Assembly: GCA_036276115.1 (NCBI GenBank)
Contig: DATBEM010000216.1
Coordinates: 1 to 52,588, forward strand
Direction: 5' to 3'
Length of the DNA stretch: 52,588 bases
Origin: Trebonia sp036276115
Lineage (GTDB): Bacteria; Actinomycetota; Actinomycetes; Streptosporangiales; Streptosporangiaceae
The notes below the pieces were generated by a model. It was not told the DNA's origin, searched no databases, and saw only the letters and a list, made by a program, of their open reading frames with translations. The translations under genes and the position numbers were made by a program. Within the stretch, counting starts at the first letter, position 1; every line of letters begins with the position of its first letter. Positions 41,780 to 50,047 of the stretch are shown here, piece after piece.

Positions 41780-42265
41780 GTGGCACCGGACTGGGACAAT
41801 TACGCCCTCATCATGGGGGGCGCGGCGGGCGCGCTGACTGGGCTCCTGTTCGTCGCGGTCTCCCTGAACCGCGATCGCATCGCCGGGCACAGCGGCCTGC
41901 GCCGCATGGCGGCCCACACGCTGGTGCAGTTCATGATCCCGCTGCTGCTGTCGATGGCGCTGGTCCTGCCGGGCATCAGCGCCACCACGCTGGGCGTCCT
42001 GCTCCTCATCCTGGCCCTGCTGACCGGGGCCTACATGCTGGCCGGGGTCGGGCGGGGCAGCGCGCTCACCGGCGACACCCTGGAGGACCGGCTGGCCCGC
42101 CTCCTGGACCGGGTCAGCCCGAACGCGCTGGTCGTCCTGCTCATGGCGGTCGCGGGATGCCTGCAGCTGGCGGGCGCCGACGGCCTGTACTGGGCGGCCG
42201 GCTCCGGCGTGGTGGCCCTCGTCGGCGGGGTGACGAGCGCCTGGCTGTTCCTCACCCACTCCTGA
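41780..42265 (+). CDS. Small multi-span membrane protein, unknown function
   Basis: 161 aa, GTG start at 41780. Four hydrophobic helices (about 10-30, 46-65, 67-90 and 116-155, the last region possibly two spans) with the conserved-looking opening YALIMGGAAGALTGLLFVAVSLN. Such proteins occur widely in actinomycetes as uncharacterised membrane proteins. There is no operon partner: 66 nt after bfr and 210 nt before the methyltransferase gene. Confidence 0.7.
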   Translation: MAPDWDNYALIMGGAAGALTGLLFVAVSLNRDRIAGHSGLRRMAAHTLVQFMIPLLLSMALVLPGISATTLGVLLLILALLTGAYMLAGVGRGSALTGDTLEDRLARLLDRVSPNALVVLLMAVAGCLQLAGADGLYWAAGSGVVALVGGVTSAWLFLTHS

Positions 42266-42475
42266 CCCGCCGCCCGCCGCCGCGCCCGTCTGGGCAGCAG
42301 GTAATAAACTGTCCCTAAATGGTGCAATCGCCATTCTCGTCACTTGCGGCCCGGATTATCGCGCCCTATTGCCAGGTCCCTGTTCACCGGAAAGCGAGTA
42401 CGCTATGCGAGGCAGGCAAAGGCACGCGTTCTGCCGCAGGTAACCGCATAGGCGCCATACCAGAAGGACCGGGTC

Positions 42476-43285
42476 ATGACTAGCAGCACGTCACCGAGCG
42501 GCGAGAAACGCTGGGCAAAGCTCGACGCCACCGTCGCGCATTCGGCCCGGGTCTGGAACTACCTGCTGGAAGGCAAGGACAATTTCACGCCCGACCGCGA
42601 GGCCGGCGACGTCATCGTGCGGATGTTTCCCGGAATCGCCCATCTCGCGCGATTGCAGCGGCAGTTCCTGGTCCAGTCGATTCGCTACCTGGCAGGCGAG
42701 GCGGGCGTGCGGCAGTACCTCGACATCGGGACCGGGCTGCCCACCGCCGACAACACCCACGAGGTCGCGCAGGAGATCGCCCCCGCGGCCCGGATCGTCT
42801 ACGTCGACAACGACCCGATGGTATTCGCGCACGCCCAGGCGCTCCTGCTCAGCGCGCCCGGCGGGGTGACCGACTACATCGAGGCCGATGTCCGCGACCC
42901 TGCCACCATCCTGGAGCAGGCGGCCGGCACCCTGGACTTCAGCCAGCCGGTCGCCCTGGTCATGCTCGGCATCATGGGGCAGCTCCCGGACTCCGAGCAG
43001 CCGCACGCGCTGCTGCGCCGCTACCTGGACGCCCTGCCCGCCGGGAGCTACCTGGCGCTGTGCGACGGCACCAGCACCAGCCCGGCCCTGAACGGCGCGG
43101 TCGACTCCTACAACAAGAACTCCGCCAGCTCCTACCACCTGCGCAGCCCCGAGCAGGTGGCGGCCTTCTTCGACGGCCTCACCCCGGTCGCGCCGGGGGT
43201 GGTGCCCTGCTCGCAGTGGCAGCGCGCGGGCACCCCCGCCATCGACGTCACCGACGCGACCATCTGCGGCGTCGCCGTCAAGTAG
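42476..43285 (+). CDS. SAM-dependent methyltransferase, DUF574 family
   Basis: 269 aa. ATG at 42476 behind AAGGA. Hallmarks of the actinobacterial DUF574/Methyltransf_19 group: SARVWNYLLEGKDNFTPDRE (about 23-42), the SAM loop YLDIGTGLPTADNTHEVAQ (about 81-99), VYVDNDPMV and YIEADVRDP. Family members are numerous in filamentous actinomycetes and mostly of unknown substrate. It stands as a single gene; 210 nt upstream contain no clear promoter that I can fix. Confidence 0.88.
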   Translation: MTSSTSPSGEKRWAKLDATVAHSARVWNYLLEGKDNFTPDREAGDVIVRMFPGIAHLARLQRQFLVQSIRYLAGEAGVRQYLDIGTGLPTADNTHEVAQEIAPAARIVYVDNDPMVFAHAQALLLSAPGGVTDYIEADVRDPATILEQAAGTLDFSQPVALVMLGIMGQLPDSEQPHALLRRYLDALPAGSYLALCDGTSTSPALNGAVDSYNKNSASSYHLRSPEQVAAFFDGLTPVAPGVVPCSQWQRAGTPAIDVTDATICGVAVK

Positions 43286-43354
43286 CGCCTCGCCCGCGGT
43301 CGGCAACCTCAAGGGACCGGACACGACTGACATGGCGATCATCTGGTGACCCGG

Positions 43355-44629
43355 TTACGGGGTCCCGGCGGCCCCGTCCAGGTAGCCCGCGAGGTGCGCG
43401 ATCACCTCGCGGGCGTCGTCTTCTATCCCGTAGATGAACGTGGACTTGCGGCGGCGCAGCACCGGCAGGCCGAGCGCGTACAGGCCCGGGCTTTCGGTGA
43501 CCACGCCGCCGTCGTGGCGCAGGTTCCCCTTCGCGTCCACGGCTGGCACGTCCAGCCAGCCGTAGTCGGGCCGGAACCCGGTCGCCCACACGACCGCCCC
43601 GATCTCCCCGCTGCCCAGGTCCAGTCGCCAGCGGGGGGACGCGGGGACGCCGGTCGGCTCGAACCGCTCCGGGGCCCTGAGCTCGCTGCCGCGGCCGGAC
43701 GCCGCCGCCCACTCGTCGAACGTCCCCAGGAGCCGGTTCATCTTCAGGTCGGCCAGCGCGAACACGTTGCGCAGGCCGCCGGAGAACAGGGCCTTGCCGT
43801 CGCGGGCCATCGACCAGCGGCCGACCAGTTCCACCCCGCGGCTCGCCAGCACGTTGAGGTCCAGCGTGGAACGCCCGGGACTCCCCACGAGCTGGGGCGA
43901 CGGCAGCCGCCGGGCGCGGTCGAGGTCCTCGACCTCGGTGTAGCGCTGGTCCCAGATGCCGGCCGCGTCCATCCACCACAGGATGTCCCGGCCGCGGTAG
44001 GTGCGCGGCAGCCGGACGTGCTCGCCGACCGACAAGATGACCGGGCGGCCGGACCGGGCGATCTCGGCCGCCAGCTGCACGCCGGTCGCGGACGCGCCGA
44101 CCACCAGCACGCCGCCGTCGGGCAGCTTGGCCGGCCCCTGGTAGTCGTGCGGCGTCACCTGCTCGACGCCAGCCGGCACGCCCGCGCTCAGGGCCGGCAC
44201 GACCGGGCGGTTGCAGGCGCCGCTGGCGATGACGACCGCCCGGCAGGCGATCTCGCCCTGGCTCGTCGTCACGACGTACCCGCCGCCCGTACCGTCGCCC
44301 GGGCCGGCCCCCGAGCCGCGCACCGACGTGACTGCCACCCCGGTCCGGACGGGGGCCGCCGTCACCGCCGCGAACCGCTCGATGAGGTCGGCGACCTCCC
44401 CGGCGGTCGCGTACCCGTCCGGGTCGGGGCCGTCGTAGGGCAGGCCGGGCAGCCGGGTCTGCCAGTTGGGGGTCAGCAGCCGCAGCGACTCCCAGCGCTC
44501 GCGCCGCCAGGAGTTCGCCACCTCCCCGCGCTCCAGCACGACGTGGTCAACCGACCGCTCGCGCAGGAAGTGACTGGCGGCCAGGCCCGCGTGCCCCGCG
44601 CCGATGACGACCGTGGTGACGTGCTCGAT
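43355..44629 (-). CDS. Flavin-containing monooxygenase-like oxidoreductase, start codon unusual
   Basis: About 424 aa. FAD loop TVVIGAGHAGLAASHFLRER (about residues 6-25), the WRRERWESLRLLTPNW segment typical of this class, and NAD(P)H loop VLVVGASATGVQLAAEIA (about 155-172), then VVWATGFRPDYGW. Probably oxidises a small substrate with NADPH and oxygen. The FAD loop lies upstream of the first normal start (GTG 44539), which would delete it. In that frame the only candidates near a GAGGGA site are ATC at 44629 or neighbouring GTC codons. It follows the OsmC-like gene by 10 nt, so translation may be coupled. Confidence 0.78.
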   Translation of the reverse strand: MEHVTTVVIGAGHAGLAASHFLRERSVDHVVLERGEVANSWRRERWESLRLLTPNWQTRLPGLPYDGPDPDGYATAGEVADLIERFAAVTAAPVRTGVAVTSVRGSGAGPGDGTGGGYVVTTSQGEIACRAVVIASGACNRPVVPALSAGVPAGVEQVTPHDYQGPAKLPDGGVLVVGASATGVQLAAEIARSGRPVILSVGEHVRLPRTYRGRDILWWMDAAGIWDQRYTEVEDLDRARRLPSPQLVGSPGRSTLDLNVLASRGVELVGRWSMARDGKALFSGGLRNVFALADLKMNRLLGTFDEWAAASGRGSELRAPERFEPTGVPASPRWRLDLGSGEIGAVVWATGFRPDYGWLDVPAVDAKGNLRHDGGVVTESPGLYALGLPVLRRRKSTFIYGIEDDAREVIAHLAGYLDGAAGTP

Positions 44630-44639
44630 GACTAGTCCC

Positions 44640-45188
44640 TCAGGCGACTTCGACGGTGACGTTGGTCGGGTTGGTGAGGGCGTCGAAGACGGCCGAGCGC
44701 TTCTGGGACTGGGCCACCAGCGCCTCGATGTCCTCCCTGGACGCGTCGGCGTCGATGTTGAACGTCACCGTGACGTCGTTGAAGCCGTTGCGGACGTCGG
44801 GGTCGGCGCCGAGGATCCCGCGGATGTCGTGGTTGCCCTCGACCGTCGCCTCGACCGAGTGCAGCTTGATGCCGCGGTTCTCCGCGACCGACGCCACCCC
44901 CGCCGTCAGGCAGCTCGCCAGCCCGACCAGCAGGTACTCGATCGGGGTGATGCCGTCGTCCTCGGCCGCGAACACCGCCGGGTGGTCGGCCTCGAACACC
45001 GACTCCTGCTTGTGCGCCTGCTCCTCGCCGAGGCCGAAGAAGTTGCTCACCTTGACCTGCGTGTGGACGCCGTGGGTCCACGTGGACGACGCCCGCCAGG
45101 TGAACGCGGCCGCCTCCGGCGCCCCCTTCAGTACCTCGCGCGCGCCCAGTAGCGCCTCGACGTTGACGCCATTGACAACCGTGGTCAT
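44640..45188 (-). CDS. OsmC-family protein with one catalytic Cys
   Basis: 182 aa. OsmC/Ohr fold: the first redox Cys is in LLVGLASCLTAGVAS (about residue 96). At the place of the second (resolving) Cys the sequence reads QKRSAVFDALTN, with Ser instead of Cys. Peroxidase activity by the usual two-Cys mechanism is thus doubtful; it may use another thiol or have another role. Divergent from metX and directly upstream of the monooxygenase. Confidence 0.82.
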   Translation of the reverse strand: MTTVVNGVNVEALLGAREVLKGAPEAAAFTWRASSTWTHGVHTQVKVSNFFGLGEEQAHKQESVFEADHPAVFAAEDDGITPIEYLLVGLASCLTAGVASVAENRGIKLHSVEATVEGNHDIRGILGADPDVRNGFNDVTVTFNIDADASREDIEALVAQSQKRSAVFDALTNPTNVTVEVA

Positions 45189-45237
45189 GTCGGCTGGTCC
45201 CCTCTCGCTTATTTCCCGCTATTCCATACGGAGTTTA

Positions 45238-45269
45238 TTGACAATACACCTAAGCTCCCCCGTTAAGAT
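45238..45269 (+). promoter_or_regulatory. metX promoter, probably leaderless
   Basis: TTGACA (45238-45243) and TAAGAT (45264-45269), 20 nt apart (19 if the -10 is read one base earlier). The -10 ends 6 nt before the metX ATG and no ribosome site precedes the start, as in argG. No riboswitch-like leader fits in this space. Confidence 0.6.
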
Positions 45270-45275
45270 AGTCCC

Positions 45276-46589
45276 ATGTCAGAGCCAGTCCCGGCGTCCG
45301 CCGGCGTCGTCGAAACGCAGTACCTCGACCTGCCGCGACCGGTAAGGCTCGACTGCGGCCGGGACCTGCACCCCGTCCGCATCGCCTACGAGACGTACGG
45401 CACCCTGTCGCCCGCCCGCGACAACGTCATCCTGGTGTGCCACGCCCTCAGCGGCGACGCCCACGCGGCCGGCGTGGCCAGGACGCCGCCGGCCGAGAGC
45501 ACCCGGGACGGGTTCGGGGCAGCCGACCGCGACGGCACCGCCGCCCGGGGGCTCGGCTGGTGGGACGGGATGATCGGCCCGGGCAAGGCGTTCGACACCG
45601 ACCGGTACTTCGTCGTGTCCACCAACCTGCTCGGCGGCTGCCGGGGGACGACCGGGCCGTCATCGGCCGACCCGGCGACCGGCCAGCCCTACGGCCCCGA
45701 CTTCCCGGTCATCACCGTGGCCGACATGGTCCGGGCGCAGCGCGCGTTCCTCGACGTGCTCGGCATCGGGCGGCTGGCCGCGGTCGCGGGCGGCTCGCTC
45801 GGCGGGATGCAGGCGCTGGAATGGGGAATCGCGTACCCCGGCCAGGTGGACGCGATCGTGGCCATCGCCAGCACCCACGCGCTCCAGCCGCAGGGCGTGG
45901 CCTGGAACTTCATCGCCCGCGACGCGATCATGCGCGACCCCGCCTGGCAGGGCGGCCGCTACTACGGCACTGGCGCGGCCCCCGAGGCGGGCATGGGCGT
46001 CGCCCGGATGGTCGGCCACGTCACCTACCTGTCGGCCCAGGCGCTGAGCGACAAGTTCGGGCGCGCTCTGCAGCCGTCTCCCGGGGGGGCGACCCCTCGT
46101 ACCCCCCGAGACGCGCCCGATGAAAAGGCGAATATACCGGGCACGCCACCTCGCCCCGGGGACATCCGCTACACGCTGACCGAGCCCGAGTTCGCGATCG
46201 AGAGCTACCTGCGCCACCAGGCCGGGTCCTTCGTCCGCCGGTTCGACGCCAACACCTACCTCGTCATGTCCCGCGCGCTGACCTACTTCGACCTCGCCCG
46301 CAGCCACGGCGGGACGCTCGCGGCGGCACTGGCCCCGGTCCGGGCACGGGTACTGCTGATCGCGTTCACCTCCGACTGGCTGTACCCGCCGTCGGGGTCG
46401 CGGGAGATCGCCGACGCCCTGCGCGCCCTCGGCCGCGCCCCTGAGCTCCACGTGATCGACGCCCCCTACGGGCACGACTGCTTCCTGCTGGAGGAGGCGC
46501 GCCAGACGCCGCTCATCGCCGGGTTCCTGGCGGCTGGCGGGGAAGCGGACCCTTGTGAAATTAACGGGAATGAGACGATGTCCAGGTGA
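45276..46589 (+). CDS. metX: Homoserine O-acetyltransferase
   Basis: 437 aa. Activates homoserine for methionine synthesis. Alpha/beta-hydrolase fold: NVILVCHALSGDAHAAG, nucleophile Ser in AGGSLGGMQALEW (about 165-177), Asp in FTSDWLYPP and His in PYGHDCFLLE. An insertion of about 30 residues (about 265-297, PSPGGATPRTPRD then EKANIPGTPPRPG) sits in the linker before the YTLTEPEFAIESYLRHQ segment, where homologues have roughly ten residues. Its stop overlaps the metY start (GTGA). Confidence 0.94.
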   Translation: MSEPVPASAGVVETQYLDLPRPVRLDCGRDLHPVRIAYETYGTLSPARDNVILVCHALSGDAHAAGVARTPPAESTRDGFGAADRDGTAARGLGWWDGMIGPGKAFDTDRYFVVSTNLLGGCRGTTGPSSADPATGQPYGPDFPVITVADMVRAQRAFLDVLGIGRLAAVAGGSLGGMQALEWGIAYPGQVDAIVAIASTHALQPQGVAWNFIARDAIMRDPAWQGGRYYGTGAAPEAGMGVARMVGHVTYLSAQALSDKFGRALQPSPGGATPRTPRDAPDEKANIPGTPPRPGDIRYTLTEPEFAIESYLRHQAGSFVRRFDANTYLVMSRALTYFDLARSHGGTLAAALAPVRARVLLIAFTSDWLYPPSGSREIADALRALGRAPELHVIDAPYGHDCFLLEEARQTPLIAGFLAAGGEADPCEINGNETMSR

Positions 46590-47938
46590 CCAGCGACAAG
46601 CGCACTCAAGGCCAGCCCGCCGGCGAGCAGGCGCGGGAGTACGGGTTCGAGACGCGGCAGCTGCACGCGGGCCAGCGGCCCGACCCGAACACCGGGGCGC
46701 GGGCGGTGCCGATCTTCCAGACCACCAGCTACGTGTTCGAGGACCCGGAGTCGGCCGCGGCCTACTTCAACCTCCAGGAGTACGGCAACACCTACTCCCG
46801 GATCATGAACCCCACCGTCGCCGTCTTCGAGGAGCGGGTGGCCAGCCTGGAGGGCGGGGCCGGGGCGGTCGCGTTCGCCAGCGGGATCGCCGCCCAGGCG
46901 GGCGCGCTGTTCACCCTCCTGCAGCCGGGCGACCACGTCGTGTCGTCCACCGCCCTCTACGGCGGCACCGTGAACCAGCTCAAGCACCTGCTGGGCAAGA
47001 TGAGCGTCGAGCTGACCTGGGTTAACCCGGACTCTCCGGAAGCCTGGCGGGCGGCCGTGCGGCCGGCGACCAAGGCGTTCTTCGCCGAGACGATCGGCAA
47101 CCCGGCCGGCAACGTGCTCGACATCGAGGCGGTTGCCGCCGTCGCCCACGATAACGGCCTGCCGCTGATCGTGGACAACACGTTCGCGACGCCGTACCTG
47201 TGCCGCCCGGTCGAGTGGGGGGCCGACATCGTCATCCACTCGGCGACCAAGTTCATCGGCGGCCACGGCACGTCGATCGGCGGGGTCGTGGTCGAGGCGG
47301 GCACGTTCGACTGGTCCAACGGGCGGTTCCCGGTCATCGCCGACCCGTCGCCCGCCTACCACGGGCTGCAGTTCCACGAGACGTTCGGCATGTACGGCTA
47401 CCTGATGAAGCTGCGGGCCGAGACGCTGCGCGACCTCGGGGCGGCGATGTCCCCGTTCAACGCCTTCCTGTTCCTGCAGGGGCTGGAGACGCTGTCGCTG
47501 CGGATGGACCGGCACGTGGCCAACGCCCTCGCGGTGGCGTCGTTCCTGGACGGGCACCCGCTCGCGTCGAACGTGACCTACGCGGGCCTGCCGTCGGGCC
47601 GGTACCGGCCGCTGGCGGACAAGTACCTCCCCCTCGGGGCGGGGGCGGTGTTCTCGTTCGACTGCGCCGGGGGCCGGGCAGGCGGCCAGGACCTGATCCG
47701 GGGACTGACCCTGTGGTCGCACCTGGCCAACGTCGGCGACGCCAAGAGCCTCGTCATCCACCCCGCCAGCACCACCCACCGGCAGCTCAGCGACGACGAG
47801 CTGGCGGCGGCCGGGGTCAGTCCGGGCACGGTCCGGCTCTCGGTCGGCACCGAGACGGCGGCCGACCTCATCTGGGACCTGGAGCAGGGCCTGGCCCTGG
47901 TCGCGGCGACCGCCGACGCTGAAGGAGTTGCCTCATGA
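46586..47938 (+). CDS. metY: O-acetylhomoserine sulfhydrylase
   Basis: 450 aa. PLP enzyme making homocysteine from O-acetylhomoserine and sulfide. Cys/Met metabolism PLP family motifs: QTTSYVFEDPE, YSRIMNPT, the VDNTFATPYLCRP segment and the PLP lysine in IHSATKFIGGHGTSIGG (about 210-226). The GTG start at 46586 overlaps the metX stop, and the stop overlaps the next ATG, so all three genes are translationally coupled. Confidence 0.95.
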   Translation: MTSDKRTQGQPAGEQAREYGFETRQLHAGQRPDPNTGARAVPIFQTTSYVFEDPESAAAYFNLQEYGNTYSRIMNPTVAVFEERVASLEGGAGAVAFASGIAAQAGALFTLLQPGDHVVSSTALYGGTVNQLKHLLGKMSVELTWVNPDSPEAWRAAVRPATKAFFAETIGNPAGNVLDIEAVAAVAHDNGLPLIVDNTFATPYLCRPVEWGADIVIHSATKFIGGHGTSIGGVVVEAGTFDWSNGRFPVIADPSPAYHGLQFHETFGMYGYLMKLRAETLRDLGAAMSPFNAFLFLQGLETLSLRMDRHVANALAVASFLDGHPLASNVTYAGLPSGRYRPLADKYLPLGAGAVFSFDCAGGRAGGQDLIRGLTLWSHLANVGDAKSLVIHPASTTHRQLSDDELAAAGVSPGTVRLSVGTETAADLIWDLEQGLALVAATADAEGVAS

Positions 47939-48429
47939 CCGAAGCCGGCTTCGACCTCACCCCGTACCAGGACGCGCTGGTGATCCAGCGGATCTTGCAC
48001 AGCGCCACGACGATCGCGGTCGTGGGGCTGTCCGCCAACGAGCTGCGGCCGAGCAACTTCGTTGGCTACTACCTCCAGCGCCACGGCTACCAGGTCATCC
48101 CGGTCAATCCCAAGGAAGCGACGATCCTGGGCGAGAAGAGCTACCCGAGCCTGCACGACATCCCCGTCCACGTGGACGTGGTGGACGTGTTCCGGGCGCC
48201 GGCCGCGCTGCCGGGGATCGCCCGCGACGCGGCGGCGATCGGCGCCGGCGCCTTGTGGTGCCAGTTCGGCGTGATCAACGCCGAGGGCGCCCAGATCGCG
48301 GCCGGCGCCGGCCTGCCGGTCGTCATGGACCGCTGCCTGAAGATCGAGCACGCCCGCTACGCCGGGCGAATGCACTGGCTGGGCTTCAACACCCAGCGGG
48401 TCACGTCCGTCCGCAGTGGCCTTCAGTAA
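47935..48429 (+). CDS. CoA-binding (YccU/Rossmann) domain protein
   Basis: 164 aa. Single CoA-binding Rossmann domain: TIAVVGLSANELRPSNFVG (about 26-44), YYLQRHGYQVIPVNP, a DVVDVFR segment, LWCQFGVIN, and the conserved Cys in VVMDRCLKIEH (about 139-149). Family function is uncertain. Third gene of the metX-metY operon (ATGA overlap), which hints at a role in sulfur or thioester metabolism. Confidence 0.88.
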   Translation: MTEAGFDLTPYQDALVIQRILHSATTIAVVGLSANELRPSNFVGYYLQRHGYQVIPVNPKEATILGEKSYPSLHDIPVHVDVVDVFRAPAALPGIARDAAAIGAGALWCQFGVINAEGAQIAAGAGLPVVMDRCLKIEHARYAGRMHWLGFNTQRVTSVRSGLQ

Positions 48430-48490
48430 GCACAGGCCTTTTATTTCAATTCCGGGCCGCCAGCCGCTACGGCGGCTCGCGGTGGCAACG

Positions 48491-48523
48491 CTAACGGCCG
48501 GGCCCGGCGGGCCCGGCCGTTAG
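48491..48523. terminator. Bidirectional terminator, 15-bp perfect stem
   Basis: CTAACGGCCGGGCCC pairs perfectly with the following arm around a GGC loop, between the converging met operon and the DUF4235 gene. Very stable; no long T run, but placed to stop both. Confidence 0.8.
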
Positions 48524-48538
48524 CGGCCTTGCTGACGG

Positions 48539-48841
48539 TCAGGCGGCCTCGGATTCCGCCTCTGCTTCCGCCTCGGCCTTCTCGGCCGACCAGCTGCCGG
48601 TGAGCTTGCCCGCGCCCTCGGCGGTGGCCCGGTTCACGACAGCCCGGACGGTGGCGAAGATCGCGCCCTGGAGCGCGGCCGCCATGATGACCTCGGGCCA
48701 GCCGCGCTTGGGGTCGGTCGCCTCCGGGGCCTCGTCCTCGCCCGCCGCCAGCTGCCACACCTTCTTGAAGATGGCGCTGGCGATCATCCCGCCGAGCACG
48801 CCGACGAGCAGGCTGATCGGCTTGAACAAGATCTTGCTCAC
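48539..48841 (-). CDS. DUF4235-family membrane protein
   Basis: 100 aa from GTG 48841, behind GGAGG and GAAGG. Opening SKILFKPISLLVGVLGGMIA, then VWQLAAGED and a second hydrophobic stretch with AALQGAIFATVRAVVNRAT: the pattern of actinobacterial DUF4235. Ends in a Glu/Ala-rich tail. Overlaps the DUF3618 gene stop (GTGA). Function unknown; last gene of a three-gene envelope operon. Confidence 0.85.
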   Translation of the reverse strand: MSKILFKPISLLVGVLGGMIASAIFKKVWQLAAGEDEAPEATDPKRGWPEVIMAAALQGAIFATVRAVVNRATAEGAGKLTGSWSAEKAEAEAEAESEAA

Positions 48842-49458
48842 GATGCCTTCCCCCTCCGGGCCAGCAGCCGCCAGGCGACCAGGCTGGCGACGCTCACCGC
48901 GCCGAGCACGGCCGGCACCCACGGCTTGCGGGCAGCCTCCGGCACGCGCTGCGCCACCGCCTCAGTGCCCTGGGCCGCGGCTTCCTTGCCCTGCGCGGCG
49001 GCCTGCCTGCCCGCCTCGACACTGGCCTGGGCGGCCTGCTTGCCCGCCGCAACGGCCTGCTTGCTGGCCTCGGTCGCCTGCTCCACGCCGTGGGCGGCCG
49101 CCTGCTTGCCCGCCTCGACCGCCTGCTTGCCGGCCTCGGTGGCTTGCTCCACGCCGTGCGCGGCGGCGTGCTTGCCCGCCTCGGCGCCATGCACAGCGGC
49201 CTGCTTGCCCGCCTCGACCGCCTGCTTGCCCGCCTCGACCGCGTGCTTGCCCGCCTCCACGGCCCGGTCGCGGCCCTGGCGGGCGGCGTCCTTGGCCGCC
49301 TCGGTGACCTTGGCCGCCTCGTCCTTGGCCCGGGCCTTGACGTCGGCCTTGGCCGCGAGTTGCTCCACTGTGTCTCCCAGGTGCTCCCTGACCTGCTCGA
49401 TCTCTTCCTTGAGGGCCTGTTCCTGGTCCGGGCCCTCGCCGGGCGCCGTGCTGGCCAT
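48838..49458 (-). CDS. DUF3618-type protein with heptad-like AGKQA repeats and a C-terminal helix
   Basis: 206 aa from ATG 49458. N-terminal DUF3618 segment with IEQVREHLGDTVEQLAAKAD (about 20-39). Residues about 65-155 consist of near-heptad repeats of the form VEAGKQA and AHGVEQATEAG, predicted as one long amphipathic helix like LEA or apolipoprotein repeats. One membrane helix near the C-terminus (about 182-200, AVLGAVSVASLVAWRLLA) then RRGKAS. Probably lies on the membrane face; role possibly in envelope stress. Coupled to its neighbours on both sides. Confidence 0.85.
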   Translation of the reverse strand: MASTAPGEGPDQEQALKEEIEQVREHLGDTVEQLAAKADVKARAKDEAAKVTEAAKDAARQGRDRAVEAGKHAVEAGKQAVEAGKQAAVHGAEAGKHAAAHGVEQATEAGKQAVEAGKQAAAHGVEQATEASKQAVAAGKQAAQASVEAGRQAAAQGKEAAAQGTEAVAQRVPEAARKPWVPAVLGAVSVASLVAWRLLARRGKAS

Positions 49459-49877
49459 TACCGCTTCACCCGCTCCTTGATCTCCGCCACGTCGGTCTTG
49501 ACGCTCTCGACTGCCTCGGTGGGCACCGGCGGGGTGCCCTGCTTCATGCGGCCCCGGCCCGCCATGGCCGCCACGCCGGCGATCAGGAACAAGGCGCCCC
49601 CGACGATCAGGGCCGCCAGCCACGCCTGCAGCACGTGGCTGAGCCCGATGATCGCGCAGGCGAGCAGGCAGGCCACGCCATAGAGCGCGACCACGCCGCT
49701 GCCGCCGAGCATGCCGATGCCCAGCCCGGTCTGCTTGCCCTTGCGGGTCAGCTCCAGCTGGGCCAGCTTCATCTCATCCCGCACGAGCGCGGAAACCTGC
49801 TCGGTGAGCTGCTTGACGAGCTCGCCGGTGGAATGGTCAGTCACCGCCGCCTGCCGCGGAACCTGCGTCTCGCTCAT
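49458..49877 (-). CDS. Actinobacterial holin-X-like (phage holin superfamily) membrane protein
   Basis: 139 aa. N-terminal amphipathic part (STGELVKQLTEQVSALVRDE, then LAQLELTRKGKQTGLG) precedes two membrane helices (about 58-80 and 84-106), with a charged C-terminus. This is the PF07332 pattern; despite the name it is a housekeeping actinobacterial protein, and no phage gene is nearby. First gene of the operon with DUF3618 and DUF4235; its stop and the next start overlap by one base. Confidence 0.88.
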   Translation of the reverse strand: MSETQVPRQAAVTDHSTGELVKQLTEQVSALVRDEMKLAQLELTRKGKQTGLGIGMLGGSGVVALYGVACLLACAIIGLSHVLQAWLAALIVGGALFLIAGVAAMAGRGRMKQGTPPVPTEAVESVKTDVAEIKERVKR

Positions 49878-50047
49878 GTTGCCGTCCTCAATCGGCCTTG
49901 GCCGTGGTCAGAACCTGAAAATCCCATCTGAAGGCCGGCTACCCTGCCGTACGCCTTTCTAACACCAAGCCAGGCCGCCTGGCTGCCACTACCGGCCCAG
50001 CTGGCCTGGCCAGCCACTTGACGTGCCTGAAGAACCAGGAGCTCAAC

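Noticed and set aside
49458..49877. Prophage holin
   Set aside because: Family name only; the genes around it are housekeeping envelope genes and no phage gene is present.
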